DNA from: Enoplosus armatus
Lineage: Eukaryota; Chordata; Actinopteri; Centrarchiformes; Enoplosidae
Assembly (NCBI RefSeq): GCF_043641665.1
Contig: NC_092200.1
Span: 9,431,694 to 9,495,693, forward strand
Length of the DNA: 64,000 nucleotides
Direction of reading: 5' to 3'
Each line of letters begins with the position of its first letter. Positions within the stretch are counted from its first letter, which is position 1. The notes below the pieces were generated by a model that made no database searches, was not told the origin of the DNA, and saw only the letters and a list, made by a program, of their open reading frames with translations. Below, in pieces: positions 32,995 through 46,354 of the stretch. The position numbers were made by a program, and so were the translations under genes.

Positions 32995-35190
32995 ATGGGG
33001 GAGAGGTTGCAAAGCCAAAAAAGCTATGTTTGCTCCTTTTTTGATTGTAAAGCTAAATTCAGTAAGCCATGGAAGCTAGAGGCTCATCTTTGCAAACACA
33101 CAGGATTGGTAAGTGGCTCCTGAAAGTGCTAGAAGCCAAACTGAACAATAACAATCATAACAGTTGACATTGTGCTTGTCTCTTAATTAAGTGTAAAAAT
33201 GTTTCCCTAACCTCAGAAACCGTTCTCCTGTGAGAACTGTGACAAGAGCTTTTGCACTCGCTATCAGCTCACCAGACATGAGCTCAATCACAGTGGGGAA
33301 AAACCACACAAGTAAGCCATTACGTCCATAATTACTAGGAAAAGTAAACTGTGGTACTGTTGTATAATTTCCCCCTGGGGCTCAATAAAGTATCTCTGCT
33401 TCTGATTCTGTTGGCGTTTCTCAACCTGCCTTTCATCATTTTAAACTGTTACCTGCTCTGGTGTCCAGGTGTCTGGCTGATGGATGCTCTGAGGCCTTTG
33501 TCACGAACACCAGCATGAAGAACCACATGGCTCGAGTTCACCAGCACCAGGAGAAGCAGTATCGAGTACAAATAATCCTAAAGTTTGCCTTTTTAAAAAA
33601 AAAAAAAAAAAAAAAATAGGTTGGTGTTCACTGATGTACTTGCTTGCTTTTGCTCTTACTGTTTTCTTTCAGTGCAACCACCAGGGCTGTAGAAAAGATT
33701 TCAACAAGAGGAACCAACTGAAAGCCCATAAGTGTGAGCACCAGCAACAGCTTCCGTTTCAGTGAGTGGCTACACATCTAAAGCAGGAATAACTTGGCTT
33801 TTTTTTTCTGTGCTTGGCCATCTCAAATCTGAACTTTTATCTTTTTGATATAGTTGTGCTTTCAGTGGCTGTGCAGGAGAGTTTCCCTCTCATGGGAAAC
33901 TGAAGCATCATGAGAAAGTGCACAAAGGTTGGTTGATATCCAGAACGCTTTTATTTTATATTTTTGGTGTTTAACCAAAAAAAAAACTGTCTCTACTGCA
34001 GGATACCCTTGTGAGAATGAAGCGTGTCCTTTTCAGGGAAAGACGTGGACAGAATATCTGAAGCACAGAAAAGAACATAAAGGTATGAATGTAATGCTGG
34101 GAAGTGTTTTGGTGCTGCTGAGTCACAAAGTAGTGGGTAGGCAGTGGTAGCCTATTTTAATGACTCCTTTGCTCTCAGTCAAGGTGCCGTGTGGTGAGTG
34201 CAAAAAGCTGTTTAACAACACCTGGTTCTTGCGCCAGCACGAGCTGCGTGTCCACTCTGGCGAGAAGAGGAAGCTGTCATGCCCAAAAAGAGGGTGCGAT
34301 AAGCAGTTCACTCGTCGCTTCAACTTGGAGAGCCATGTGCTGGGAGACCACGAGGGCAAGAAGCCCTTTAGCTGTGCGTATGCTGGCTGTGGGAAGAGCT
34401 TTGCCATGAAGGTAAGCCTGCACTTCAATTTTAATATTAAATGTTGGGTCAAATCACAAACTTTCTCAAAACTAGTAGTATGCGTTTTGACACTCTGCTG
34501 CAACCCCAATACAACAAGAGGGGACTTTTTTCTTTTTTTTTCTTGTGATGTGTGATGAAAACTACATTTTTAAAACTAACAGCAGCATTTCTTTGCACTG
34601 ACGCATCAAAGTTACAACTCCATTACTACTTTTATAGATTAGTTTTTATCTGGAATTATTTTCTACTGAAAAAAGCTTTATTGAAATTTTAAAATGTTGT
34701 GTTTTGAGAAGAACAAACTCAATTCCAGTAACCTTCATTATACTTGGTTAGTGTAAAGTCTTAGTGGCAGATATAAAAAACAAACAAGAGCACATAAAAA
34801 CTATATACATGACTAGACGCTACTAGAAGTGAGATATTTTGGAGTGATTTGATCTGATAACAGTGTAGTTGGTAACTGGTCTCATTGTGATTCAGGAAAG
34901 CCTGTGGCGACATGGAGTGGTGCATGACCCAGCAAAGAAAAAGCTGAAGGTAATGTTGTTTTTTTTTCTTTTTTTTCTTAAATACAAGAAATTTGACTTT
35001 TCTACCCTCAATCTTGTCCTTGTAGTATTCGCATACTTTTTTTTGTGTGTTCCCTCTCCAGAAACTGCATCCTAAAAAGAACCAGCCCTGGCGTATGGCC
35101 CAGCAGGTCAAACTGGCAGCTGCAGCCAATCAAGCGGAGACCAACAAGCTTGCTGCAAAGCTGCGCAATACATCTTTAAAGAAATCTTGA
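32995..35190 (+). CDS. gtf3a: Transcription factor IIIA
   Basis: TFIIIA binds the internal control region of 5S rRNA genes to recruit TFIIIC, TFIIIB and Pol III, and also binds 5S rRNA itself. Nine coding exons: 32995-33108, 33217-33311, 33469-33565, 33673-33761, 33854-33927, 34002-34082, 34179-34411, 34896-34949, 35062-35190. They join in frame to 321 residues (Xenopus 344, human 365). All nine C2H2 fingers are present, with cysteine pairs in CSFFDC, CENC, CLADGC, CNHQGC, CAFSGC, CENEAC, CGEC, CPKRGC and CAYAGC. Finger 6 keeps the family signature KTWTEYLKH, and finger 9 ends in the conserved [16 protein letters not shown]. The C-terminal tail is lysine-rich and divergent, as is usual. The ATG at 32995 is the first in frame; no upstream exon was found. 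An ATTAAA signal lies near 35283. Confidence 0.96.
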
Positions 35191-36108
35191 GGCTGCATTA
35201 TTATTATAAATATCTGCTTGGATGTGTTTAATGGTGAAACAAGTCACCTAATATTTCTGTTGATATACTTTGTTTATGAATTATTAAAGCCTCATTAATA
35301 CAGCACTATACTAGCAATCTTTCTATGCCAGTTTTATTTTAAGTGACTCTCAGTTGCTAATAATAAACTGCCTCCTGCTCGTATAAAACTTCCGACAGTT
35401 GATTCTCACTATCAAAGTGGAAAAGCACACTATAGAGCCATTAATCCTCGGAAGGAAATGTTTATTAAACAAACAGAACACACATTCACACACATGTATA
35501 AAACTCCAGCTGATGGGACAGCTGGTTGTCATGGTGATGAGGCCTAAGGGCAGTTGAGGCCCCCAGGGTGCGGCAGGTTTCTAATAAGGCCTGAGGCTTA
35601 TTCAGCTGGATACAGCGCTGGTGTTGCAGAAAGTCTTGATTAGAGTGATTACAGGTCAATATCCTAGATGACAGAGGATCACAGGCTACATTATGTTTTT
35701 GTAATTTAATATTCTAGCTCTACCTGCAACGATGCATCCACCTGAATACAGCCCTGGTTTCTACAACTGCCTGGTGAGGTGAATACAGCACAGATCGCCT
35801 GTTAACAGTTGCAGTACCATTTCTCCCTGCGGGAGTAAAGACAACATGACCATATGAACTCAGCAGTGTGTTTGTGAGTGCAGTCTGTCGAGTGACGTGG
35901 CACGATCTGGATCAGTTCCCACCTGGTCAGGACAGGCTCGGTCCTGCTGGGTCTACTACAGTTCTGAATGCTTTTGGTCCTGGATTAAGCCCGGTATGGA
36001 GCGATGTACAGTAGCGTGTACCAGTTCACTTTGGCCAAGGTCGTTCCCAATATAGAACATTCTAGGTGGACTCAGCGTGGTGCTCAGCCTGCTTATGATC
36101 TGGCCTGG
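35191..36108. other. Converging 3' UTRs of gtf3a and lnx2
   Basis: The gtf3a transcript likely ends near 35300 (ATTAAA near 35283). On the minus strand the lnx2 3' UTR reads down to an AATAAA (plus-strand tttatt at 35461). The two genes therefore end tail to tail about 150 bp apart. In tetrapods mtif3 lies between these genes; nothing resembling it is present. Confidence 0.55.
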
Positions 36109-39100
36109 CTATACCAGGCTGCCAGGCCAGGAGACCACGGTAAGCGCCACACGGCTGCGCTGCTCCTTCAGCATGGGCACCAGCGCCGAGTGGCTCATTC
36201 CTGCTGTCGACAGGCCGTTGACTGCCACGATCATGTCACCACACCTAGAGACAAGTCAGCAAGGATTATAAACAGGAGCTGACAGCTTGGAGTGACGTTC
36301 CATTCAAATAGCTCTATAACATGAAAGATCAGAGGAAACGTGGAACGGCAGTGGCTTACATAGAAAGGCTGGTAAAAAGGTAAATATTTATTATCAGGGA
36401 ATATTTACTGTTTTTCTTGTCTTCTACGACAGAAAGTATCTTTGACTCTCTGTGGCACAGAGAATTATCAAGCTTTGCCTTCACAGATAATACTTATTAA
36501 TAGGCCTACAATAGATGACAATCTTTCTGACTGATACTCATATCATATGTGTACAAAGACGAGGTCAAACTGAATTAAGTTTGGTTTATTGGTGGTTGTT
36601 TGCATTATGACAATAGATAAGATACTGATGACACAGCAAAAAGGCCACGCCTGTAAAGTTTGGTATAACAACGAAACCTTGTTTACTGAGAGAGAGTATA
36701 GTAAATAAATGCAGGTGTTTTCTTATTAAAGGTATACTTCTGAAATAAATACTGAACAGAAAAAGTTTTTTCTTGCAATGCAGTGTGTAGGCGGCGTGGC
36801 CAATCATCACGCCACTCTTATCAATCATCAACTGGAGTTCACAGTTTATCTACCTGCTAATTCACCACTACGTCACTGCTAACATAAGCCACAGATACTC
36901 ATGTGAACAACAACTGATCACTCACTTGAGGCGGCCGTCGTAGTAGGCAGGTGTGCCGAGGACGATGGTCTTGATGAAGAACGCCTGGTTGCCGTGGCTC
37001 TCCTCGTATCCCCCAACAATGCTGAAGCCCCAGCTGCCCGGGTGGCTCCTCCGCAGCACGATCTCATGACTACTGTGCAGGTAGCTGCAAGAAGAGAGCA
37101 GAGGGCAGAGTGAAGGAGGGCTGGACAGATAGTACAGATAGACTGCATCCTCTGAGGAGCGGAGTCTATCGTGAATCTTAAAATCTGTTAAACGTAGTGG
37201 TAAATACCTGCCAGAGGGGTAGGATTTCTAAATCAGGTTTTTGCAATACCTCTAAATAAATGTACCTCTTACAATTTGCAAATCTGTAATTCTTGCCATA
37301 TTTAGTTACTTTCTTGGGATTTTTAATCAGATCACAATTTTCAATAAATGGCCAGAATCCAATATAATTGAATTGAGAATAGCTGCAACAAAAAATAACA
37401 TCTAACCAGACTTTTAAACAACCAATCATCCCAAATTCAGTCAGACAGTAATTAATATGGACAAAGAAATCATTCACTCAACACTTGTTACATTTAACAT
37501 CATCAAGATAAATGTGGCGATTGATCGTGATATATATTTTAGTTCATATCGTCCAGGCCCTAAGAAGAAGAAGAAGAGAAAAAGATAGGAAGTCTCTCAG
37601 TATCAGTCTGGAGCAGGCAGAGAGCTGTTGATCCTTATGACACACAATCATCACTACAGCAACTACAGCCTGCAGGTATTCAAACATCAGGTCATAGCAA
37701 TGCATTATTTATTTCATCTTCAAACTATATTTGAAGACGTATATGTGCCTCGGTCATCCCTCCTCTCCTCTGTGTGCTCACCTGGGTAAGCCCAGCCACA
37801 TGACCCACGAGGGAGACCAGTTGGCATCAAAGTCACTGTCATGTGTGTGAGGCAGCAGTTCATCATGGTCGTGCTCTTCCACCATGCTGACCTCCAGCAC
37901 CCGCAGCTGGACTGAGGGCGAAGCAGCGCTGGCCTTCAGGGTGCCCACAGCCTCACTGTGGCTCAGGTACGTTAAGTCCTGCCCGTTGATGCTCAGCAGG
38001 ACGTCACCTGGAGGAGAGAGGAGGAAGTCGCTGTAGTTTCTGATGTAATGTTTCTGATCTGGCTGAATGAATGGGTCCTGTTAATGTCGTTTCGGGAGGG
38101 AGCGCTCACCTCGTTTGATTCGTCCATCCCTCGACAAGCAGCCATGTGGTTGGACGCTGGTCACAAAGATTGGCAACTCCCCGCTCTTACTGCCCCGCCC
38201 TCCTGCGACAGTCATGCCCAGAGACTCATGGGGTTCCTTCTTCACAGTGATGTGTTTCTCCTTACAGGTCACACACTGGGAAAGGTCCTGGCAACACACA
38301 CAAACACAGGTTCAGTCTCTGCAACAGAAAATGTGTCCACTCACAGGTAAAAGTTCTTTAGTCTACTTACTCTTTGTACATCATTGTTTTCAGTTTACTG
38401 ATTTTCAAGGAGCCATTTGGTTCAAACTGATTTTCATCTCAGAAAATGCCTCCACTAATAAAAAGTAATGAGAAAATAGGGGGAAATGCAGATGAGTGCC
38501 TAAAAGTAATAATAATCATTTTTTAAAATCTGAAATTCCCCTGCCATTCAATATTTAAAATAAATAACATAATACATACATTTTTGGAACAGTTTTTGAA
38601 AAATAACACTGAAAAGAGTCCTGATCACACTACAAGTACATTCCTCCAATATAGCACACGTTGGTTATGATAAAACACATGAAATATGTCAAAATACACA
38701 ATCGAACCCATGTGCACAAACACATTGATACACACACACATATCACATTTGCTCACTCTGTGAGTGCTGGTGCGTGAGAGGTGAATGGGCACAGGACTTG
38801 GGGTAGAGCTGTGGTTAGGCAGGAAGTGATCAAGGCAGTAGAGGTCTCTGGTGGAGCTTGACTTTGGCGGTGGAGGAGGAGTTGGTTTGCTGGGTCGGCC
38901 AATCAGCAGGTGGACTCGCTCTCCGCTGGCCTAGAAAGACAGAGTCAGTGTTTGTCACTCACATTTCCTTTTCATTTGTTTTTTACTTCTAAATGATACC
39001 AAAAGAAATCTTGCCTTAATGACCGAATGCATCCTCACCTGTATGATCTGTGCAGCCTGCTCTGGGGTGCCGTGGCGTAGGTCCTGGTCATTGACTGCCA

Positions 39101-42100
39101 GCACACGGTCGTTGCTCCTCAGTCTGCCGTCCTTTGCTGCCAGGCCTCCCTCCAACAGATCCAACACAAACACACCCGACTCATCCGTTCGCCGTACCAG
39201 CTTGATGCCGAGCTGCTCTGTTGAGTCCCGCTTGTGTAGGGTGATTCTCAGTGTGGCGGGGCTGGATGGGGCGCCCTCAGGGGTGGAGCAGGGGGCGTGG
39301 GGCACGGCCGGGGTGGAGGAGGAAGAGGAGGGAGGCGCCCGGGAGGCACAACGACGCTCCCTAAGCACAGTCAGCTGCAAAGTGGTGCAGGGGCGTGCCA
39401 GTGTAGAGCGGGCAAAACTGTGGGGGACGTTACTGATGTCCACATTGTTCACCTTGGGAGAAAGACAAGTCACTTGATGTTTAAACCTGCATTTTTTGGC
39501 AGCACAACACGACATAAACACAACACACTAAAATTTAACATCATTGACCCCTGCTCAAAAAAATCTTTACAAAATATAGTGAATTACTAATATAATATAC
39601 CAATATACTTGATACTGATACAACTGTCTGCCATAACAGCTACTATTAATATGAATCTTAAATGGAAACAATCACTAATAGTTAAGGTGAAGCTCTAAGG
39701 TGTTAGAAGCTCCTTTCCGTTTCACATCCTAAATCTTCCCTGAAAACACTGAAAAACCCAAAATTGATAATGGACCGAGGCTCTCACCTGTAGTATCTGA
39801 TCCCCGGCCAGCAGCCTCCCGTCTCGGGCAATGACTCCGTCTCTGTACACTTCCTGAATCACGACGTTGATGAGAGGCGTCTCGTTTCCCCCAACGACGC
39901 TGATGCCCAGCTCAACATATGGGTTCGCCCGGTGGACCTCTATGGCAGTTATCTCTCCTTCAGGAAGCGAGGGCAACTTCACGCAGCCTTAATGGACACA
40001 CAAATCACATTACACAGCTGCATTTCAGGAATCAAAGCCCACATCCTCCTAACCTTTAATTTAATGTTGCCCGAATGTGATTATCCAGCCGTCTAAGATC
40101 ATGGCTCTCACAATTGCGAGAAAGATAAAGCTGCAATGTTTCATATCTCAGATCTCTAGTATTCAGCCTTTCAGGAAGATGCTCAGTCAAACAGAGGAAG
40201 TGATGTCATACCCTCTTCAGCAGAGAGAGGTGGGGACTCTGGGCAGTCCCAGCCAGAGGAGGTGGAGCTGACAGAGCGGAGGAGGTGGATGCAGGGATTA
40301 CTGAGGGGCCGCTTCACCCTGGGGACCACACACTCCAACCCTACCACACCTAAAGACATGAAGAGATGGATGCCATTTCTACTGCGTCTGATCAATAGAT
40401 TTTAATCGAAAGTATATTGACAACCTAAATCTCTTCACTTCAGACAAAGCCAGTGGGTCCACTCACTGTCTTCTTCCGTGCTCTCCTCAAAGGCGGGGTT
40501 GTCGAGGCCGGCGTCGTCCGTCCACATGGGCCCATTGCCACTGGTGTTATTAGGTCCGGAGGGTGGGGAGGGTGTGCGGTCCCTCAGCTCTGTCTGCGGG
40601 GAGCTGGGCGACCTGGGGGGGCTGGACACCATTGCTCGCTCATCCCCGCTCTCACATCGCGGACCGTCCACGTTCGTCTGCTGACACCGCGTCCCGGGAC
40701 ACCTTTCACCAAGCAACAGGCGTCAGTTTGTTAGTCCATCTGACGTGTAAAGAAAATCAGGTTCAGCATCAGTTAAGTAAATGGGACGTAAATGGAGGCC
40801 ATCAGGGAAAGTCTCTCTTTGTTTGTCCCCTCCTAAAAGGAGGTCAGGGTGCAGGGTCACATGTAGCTGGGAGGGATTCAGTGGGTAAAGAGAAAAAGTG
40901 AAAAGTAGTTTTTGTAGGAAAGGTCCCAACTGAATTCTGATCTGGCACTGCTGCATATCCTGATATCTTTATATCCTTTGGATGTAGGGCTACACTAAAG
41001 ATTATACAAGTATATGTGGGAATATTTGTAGGGGCATGAATTTATATGAGCATATGTGACCATGTATGTATTGTGTGAATTGCGTGTATCCACATGCTTT
41101 CCATGTGAGACACGTACATGTGCAGGGTATGAAAAAACATTTTCCCCTTGGACAATAAATCTATCTATCATTTCATTTTTCAGTTAACTGAAAGTAGAAA
41201 ATAGTGAAAAATGTCCTTCGAAATTTCCCAAAAGTCCACAATGACTCTTGAGTTTTCTTGCTTTGACCAGCCAACAGTCTGAAACCTGAAGATATTCAAT
41301 TTATGTGATCCCTAATCTTCAACTTAAACAATGTTAACTGACTAAGTCACACAGCAGACTCTTGGCACCTGTTACTATCTTAGGCCTAAGTCTGCAGGGC
41401 AGGGGAGTGGTGAAACCCACGTGGGCCAGAGGTTTAATCTTTACGAAAGAATGTCACGTTAGTCCTCGCAATGACCTCATTTGATCTGTCTTAAATCTCG
41501 TCTTTGAGTGTCTTCTCGACACGACATGATGTGTGCAACCTTCGCTGAGATGTGCCCTTCTGCTGAGGTGATTGATGAAAAGGCCTGGACAAGGAGACTG
41601 TTGACAATAAAGTTTAAATGTGTTGCAGCTATGAAACCCTGAACCGTAGTTCTGGATAAGAGAAATGCTACCAGAGAATTCAGGAACATTCTGTAGACTA
41701 TGTGACTTGTCAAAGACGAAATAAAACACTTCACTCACAAATGAAAAGATACATGTATAAGCATTAAAACACACCCTTACTCACTTTAATAAACTTAGGG
41801 GTTTTGCTGCTACAGCCTTACTTGGTCTGGGGTGACCAGTAGCTTATGGCGGCTAATATTAGCTAACACTTGCTAAATTTAGACAGATATTGCTATGTAA
41901 CCGAGTCAGTTCACTGACTTTTTGACTATTTTATACATGTACTACTATTACACTAAGTTTTACTAGTTTCCTGTAATTGGCACTTTTGCTACAGCGGCCG
42001 TCATTCAGCAAAAGTTACATAATCTCGTTTTAAAGGCAAAAAATCAATCTATGGCGGTGGCCTCCTGTAAAAACATCTGACTCAGAAAAGCTTTTAACAC

Positions 42101-43855
42101 CTTGTTAGCAATAGCTTGTTAGTGAGAGCTTGTTAAGGAAAATCTTCTTGCCTTAACTGAGGTGTTAGGTAGTCATCCAGTCAATAATCAGGTGTCATAA
42201 CACCAATGGACTGCTCCTTGGCAACAGACACCATCTTAAAACACTTTTAACTACATAGACGTTTCCCCCCAAATCAGTAACACTGATGATAATATTATAA
42301 GTTTCTACACATCTACAGAATGTTCTGACCAAACGATTTGTACCAAGCAAAGTAAATCACTATATGCTGTGTGTATTCTCCAAGCACTGCTACAAAATGC
42401 ACACAACATGCAAGAGCAACCTAACCTAGGTTCCCTATGGCAACTCTAATGCTGCACTAACACAGTGTCTTGCATTTCAGTGCAAGAAAAGGCAACAGAA
42501 AAAAAGAGAGCAAGAAGGAAATTAGACTGAGAGACAGACAGAAGGAAAGATGGAGGAAGCCAGTAAGAGAAAGTTGCCATTTTGCCATCCCAAGTCACGC
42601 CGACCTCACACCCCACTGTGTTCGACTCACCACAGGCCTGGGTTGCCTTTGGCTGTCTCACAGAAGAAATGGTTGAAAAGATCTCTGGTGTTGAAGTTGC
42701 TCAGCATGATTGCAGAATGAGAACATGGAGCTCCTGGTCAGCCAACCCATGACTGCGGTAGGGAACCACTAATCCTCCGTCACATGACCTACAGCCCAAT
42801 AATCCCCTCAGGGTCTCACAGCACCTGGTCCAAATGGGCCAAAAGCCAACGCGGGTGGATGGACGGAAACCCTTGAGGTTAATGACTGATAAGTCTGGAC
42901 TAAGAACTATGATACCTCTGAAAGTTCCAGCCAGAAACGAGACAATCGTGAGGATGGGGGGTTTTATATGCAACTTACAGTTTTTAAAGTTATACAAAGG
43001 TAACTAGAGCTGCAACTAACAGTTAATTTCATTATCAGTTCATCTCTTTCTCCATATAGATGAATGGTTTGGTCTAGAAAATGTCAGAAAATTGAGAAAA
43101 ATGCCTGTTATAATTTCCCAGAGCCCAAAGTGACGTCTTCAAATTGCTTGTTTTGTCCGACCAACTATTCAAAACCCAAAACTATTAAGTTTACTACCAT
43201 AGAAGACCAAGTACACCAGTAAACCCCTGTGAAGCTAGAACCAATGCGCTGTTACTTAAAACGAGTAATCATTATCTAAACATTGTTAATTGTCTGACTG
43301 ACTTGAACACAGCTACAATAAAGCTGCATTACCTGTATAAGGCTTCTGAAATCCTGGTTGTCATGCATGCACAGTGCTTGATCTGAGTATGTGTGTGTGT
43401 TTGCACTCATGAAAGCATTCATCTATAATGTCTGCATGTAAGCTTTATTACCTGTGTTTGAGGTGTGCCTCCAGGTCACATCGTGGCATGCTGAGGGAGC
43501 AGACTGGCGTCAAAGGGCAGGACACAGACAGCTTGTCCAGCAGCTTGTGCACCAGTATGCTGGATCTGCGGCATGCCTGCAGCTGCAGCCGTGTCCTGTC
43601 CAGCGGGCAGAAGTCCCTTTCCTGGAGGAAGCTACGCAGGCACCGGGCGCAGAAGGTGTGTCCGCATGGCGTGTCAAGTGGCTGCACCAGCGGCTGCAGG
43701 CAGATGTGGCACACCAGGTCGTCGTCCACCTCCAGGCGGTAGTTGTAAAGGTGGTTCTCCCAGCTGCGGTGGATCTGGCCACATTCAGAACACAGTGCCT
43801 CCAAGGCTGGCTCCACCGGCCCGGCTAGACCCACCTCGCAGCCTGGGCTGCCCAT
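36109..43855 (-). CDS. lnx2: Ligand of Numb-protein X 2 (RING and PDZ E3 ligase)
   Basis: LNX2 is a cytoplasmic E3 ubiquitin ligase with a RING domain and four PDZ domains that binds and ubiquitinates Numb. Ten coding exons in transcript order: 43452-43855, 40467-40702, 40212-40349, 39788-39987, 39039-39452, 38757-38930, 38110-38287, 37782-38007, 36926-37084, 36109-36244. They join in frame to 754 residues (human 690). The start MGSPGCEV is chosen by alignment to the mammalian N-terminus; an in-frame ATG at 43933 is upstream of a likely acceptor. The RING has C49, C52, C64, H66, C69, C72, C83 and D86 (CPLD, the LNX C3HC3D type). Then come an NPAF Numb-binding motif ([10 protein letters not shown]), PDZ1 ([14 protein letters not shown]), PDZ2 ([15 protein letters not shown]), PDZ3 ([16 protein letters not shown]) and PDZ4 ([15 protein letters not shown]), ending SWPGSLV. 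Exon 40212-40349 adds a linker absent from human LNX2. Confidence 0.96.
41165..41320 (+). repeat. Interspersed teleost repeat (family 1)
   Basis: A diverged copy in the large lnx2 intron: 'tagaaaatagtgaaaaatgt' and 'tttgaccagccaacagtctg' correspond to the family core. Confidence 0.45.
41770..42030. repeat. Dispersed repeat, copy B (pair with 31584)
   Basis: gctgctacagccttacttgg and the following accagtagcttatggcggct match copy A with only a few substitutions. The preceding cacacccttactcactttaa also matches copy A's cgcacccttgctcaatttaa. It is in the same orientation, within a lnx2 intron. Confidence 0.6.
43005..43320 (+). repeat. Interspersed teleost repeat (family 1), fullest copy
   Basis: It begins gagctgcaactaacagttaa and contains caaagtgacgtcttcaaatt followed by 'tgttttgtccgaccaactat'. 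This is the best-preserved copy in the window and lies just downstream (in transcript sense) of the first lnx2 coding exon. Confidence 0.65.
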
Positions 43856-44155
43856 CTCTGCTCCTTTGACGCAACTCAGCTTTGGCACAAATGACTCCAG
43901 TGGGGCTGCAGTGTTGGGAAGGGGCACACACACTCCTAACCCATAAGCTTTACAGGATGAACAAGTTGTGGAGAGGACAGATGCCCCCCAGTGGCTGATG
44001 GCACATCACCCTGTGGGTCAGAGGGCAAAGCAAGAGGGTTAAACAGCTGTTTCAGAAAAACAACAAGTGTCTGATTATGTGCTCGTGCATTTATTCATGT
44101 GGCAAATGCTTTGTGCACGTGTACCCACGTGTCTGCATGAGATCGAGAGTGGCAC

Positions 44156-44157
44156 TG

Positions 44158-44189
<32 letters not shown>
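44156..44189. repeat. (GT)n microsatellite
   Basis: A GT tract with one GC interruption near its start, directly readable; it lies in the first intron of lnx2. Confidence 0.9.
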
Positions 44190-45626
44190 AGAGTGTGAGT
44201 GTGTGTGTCAGTGAGTGTGCTGAGATTATGTATTGCTGCTCCTGTCCACTAATCTGGCAGTATAATCTCTCTTTTGCTCTCGCCTGCTGCAATCTTCCAA
44301 TTCCACAGAGAGGGAATTATCTGGGATTGAGGCAGAGAGAGGACACAGATCAGAGGAAGTGGGATTGGGAAAGCAACAGTGAGGGAAAATACTGCCAGCG
44401 AAAGGTAAAAAGGAGCCGGGACAGAGCGAGGAAGAAGAAAGAAAAAGATAAGAAGAGGGTGAAACAGATTAACGGGATGTAAAAATCTGAAAGAGGCAAA
44501 AAACAAGAAAAAGAAAATGGGAGAGAGGATGGGTGAGGCTCTGAAAGGAAGTCAAATCCACAATAGAGATGGAAACAAAAAAGATAGTAAGAATTCTTTA
44601 AACATTCCCCACAGTGAACTTTATATTTCTGGTTCAGGCCATGTACAGTAGATGCACTCAGTCTCCTCTGCAACAGAAACGAGAACATGCCTAAAGCAAA
44701 GTCTTGAAAAATAGCACTCCACCGAGGAGAGTGCGTCCCCAGAGCTAATGCACTGTGCTCGCTGATCATTTCCACAATGTGTCACATCCAAAGCCATTCA
44801 GACCTTCAGACGCTCTATTAGCTGAGCCCCTGTGGGCCTGATGCTGCCAGCGGACAGCAGAGGGCGTGCCTCAGCACACAGCGGGCCAGCCAAGCCACAG
44901 TGACTACCTGCCTCTGTTCCAGCGGGGGTCTGCTCCTGTCTCCATGACGACCTGGAGCCTGTTCTGTTCAGTGGGGCTTGACATTCAGAGTGTAGCCGGA
45001 GAAGGATGCAGAGGAGCCACACAACAGATGCACTTCTCTCAGCAGGATGCTCTGCTCCTCCCTGGTACAGCCTGAAAGCTTGTCAGACAGCGCATACGAT
45101 GATGAGAGCCCCCTTGGTTCGTTTTTTGCTGCTTTTTTCGTCTCGTCTCCGTGGCTACCCATTTCTGTGACAACCTGTCTCTCCTGTCTCCTTGGCTACC
45201 GGACCGGTAGTTACTTATTTCAGCCTCCTTTAAGTACGTGCTCCTGTCTGTGTGTGACTGGCTGCTTCTGTCTCTATCCCGCAGCTGGACATGAATTAAT
45301 CATGAGGACACAAGGCTTCTCTGTTCCTATAACAAAGCTGTGACATCACCACATCACACACACACTCACACACACGCACAGAGACTTGTAGATATGCAAG
45401 CATAAGTCTACACAAGCATGCACAAGAGCTTTTTAGGTACCAGATCCTGCGAATAGTCTTTATCAATAAGTAAAGTCTTCAGGTTTTCACTGTGGCAGCA
45501 GTCTAGAGCCCTGGCCATGAAAAGCACTTAAATCTATTTTAAACATCGCTGGACTCTGTGGCAACAGATTCCTTTACACAAGTCACATGAAGACTGGCAA
45601 ATGCTTGTGAAATATCTCTCTTTTAA

Positions 45627-45649
45627 TGTGTGTGTGTGTGTGTGTGTGA
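45627..45649. repeat. (GT)n microsatellite
   Basis: A GT tract of about 23 bases followed by an AG-rich run, in the first intron of lnx2. Confidence 0.9.
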
Positions 45650-46354
45650 GGGAAAGAGAGAGAGAGTCCAAGGCCATGCTGTTATTGTCATTACACTGCT
45701 TTCTATATTAATAAATAACAGTCTTGGCCCTGCACCTGTCCCTGCTCATTTTTCATTTTTTTCCCAGAGATGACAATCTACTCTTACAACACTGGACAAG
45801 CCATGAACAACCTCGCCTGCAGGAATAATATTTTCAAATAAGATGAGATGATGTTTTAGGCCACAGATTTAAAATCTCAGGTCCTGTCGGCTTAGCCTAC
45901 ATTTTCATAAACCCCCATCTCGTCGTCTCTTATCTTTAAAAAAAATCCAGAAAGGCTGATAGCCACTTGCAAGAGCAGGCCTGCTGTTCTGCTAGGTCTG
46001 TTGCAATAGGCTGCTTTTTTTTCCACAACAGTCAGACATGCAATGATAACAACAAAACCTGACACTGATTTAATTGACAATTCCAATCATTTTTTTCACT
46101 GCCATAGTCCCAATTTACCTTGGCAACGCACCAACTGAAGTGTCATGATCTATAAGATACCCGCAGGCGTTGAGCACGTTTGATTAGACAAGAGCATTTT
46201 TTTTTATCATTGCCCCCATCTGTCTGACTCCATCCCACCCTCCACGAGCGGAGAAGCTAGGACAGATGAAGCGACAATGGCAATATCAATGCAAAGCCAG
46301 CCACACACTGACACTGTTCATGCAGGCACTGGATAGAAGCAGATGTTATATTAC

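Larger units (their letters stand above)
43907..46354 (-). other. lnx2: lnx2 first intron
   Basis: This lies between the acceptor before the first lnx2 coding exon (minus-strand acactgcag near 43907) and a donor at the 46355 exon. No coding exon was recognised. It contains GT microsatellites at 44156-44189 and 45627-45649 and purine-rich stretches around 44390-44540. Confidence 0.5.

Noticed and set aside
39019..39590. Plus-strand open frames opposite lnx2 PDZ exons
   Set aside because: They are antisense shadows of lnx2 coding sequence.
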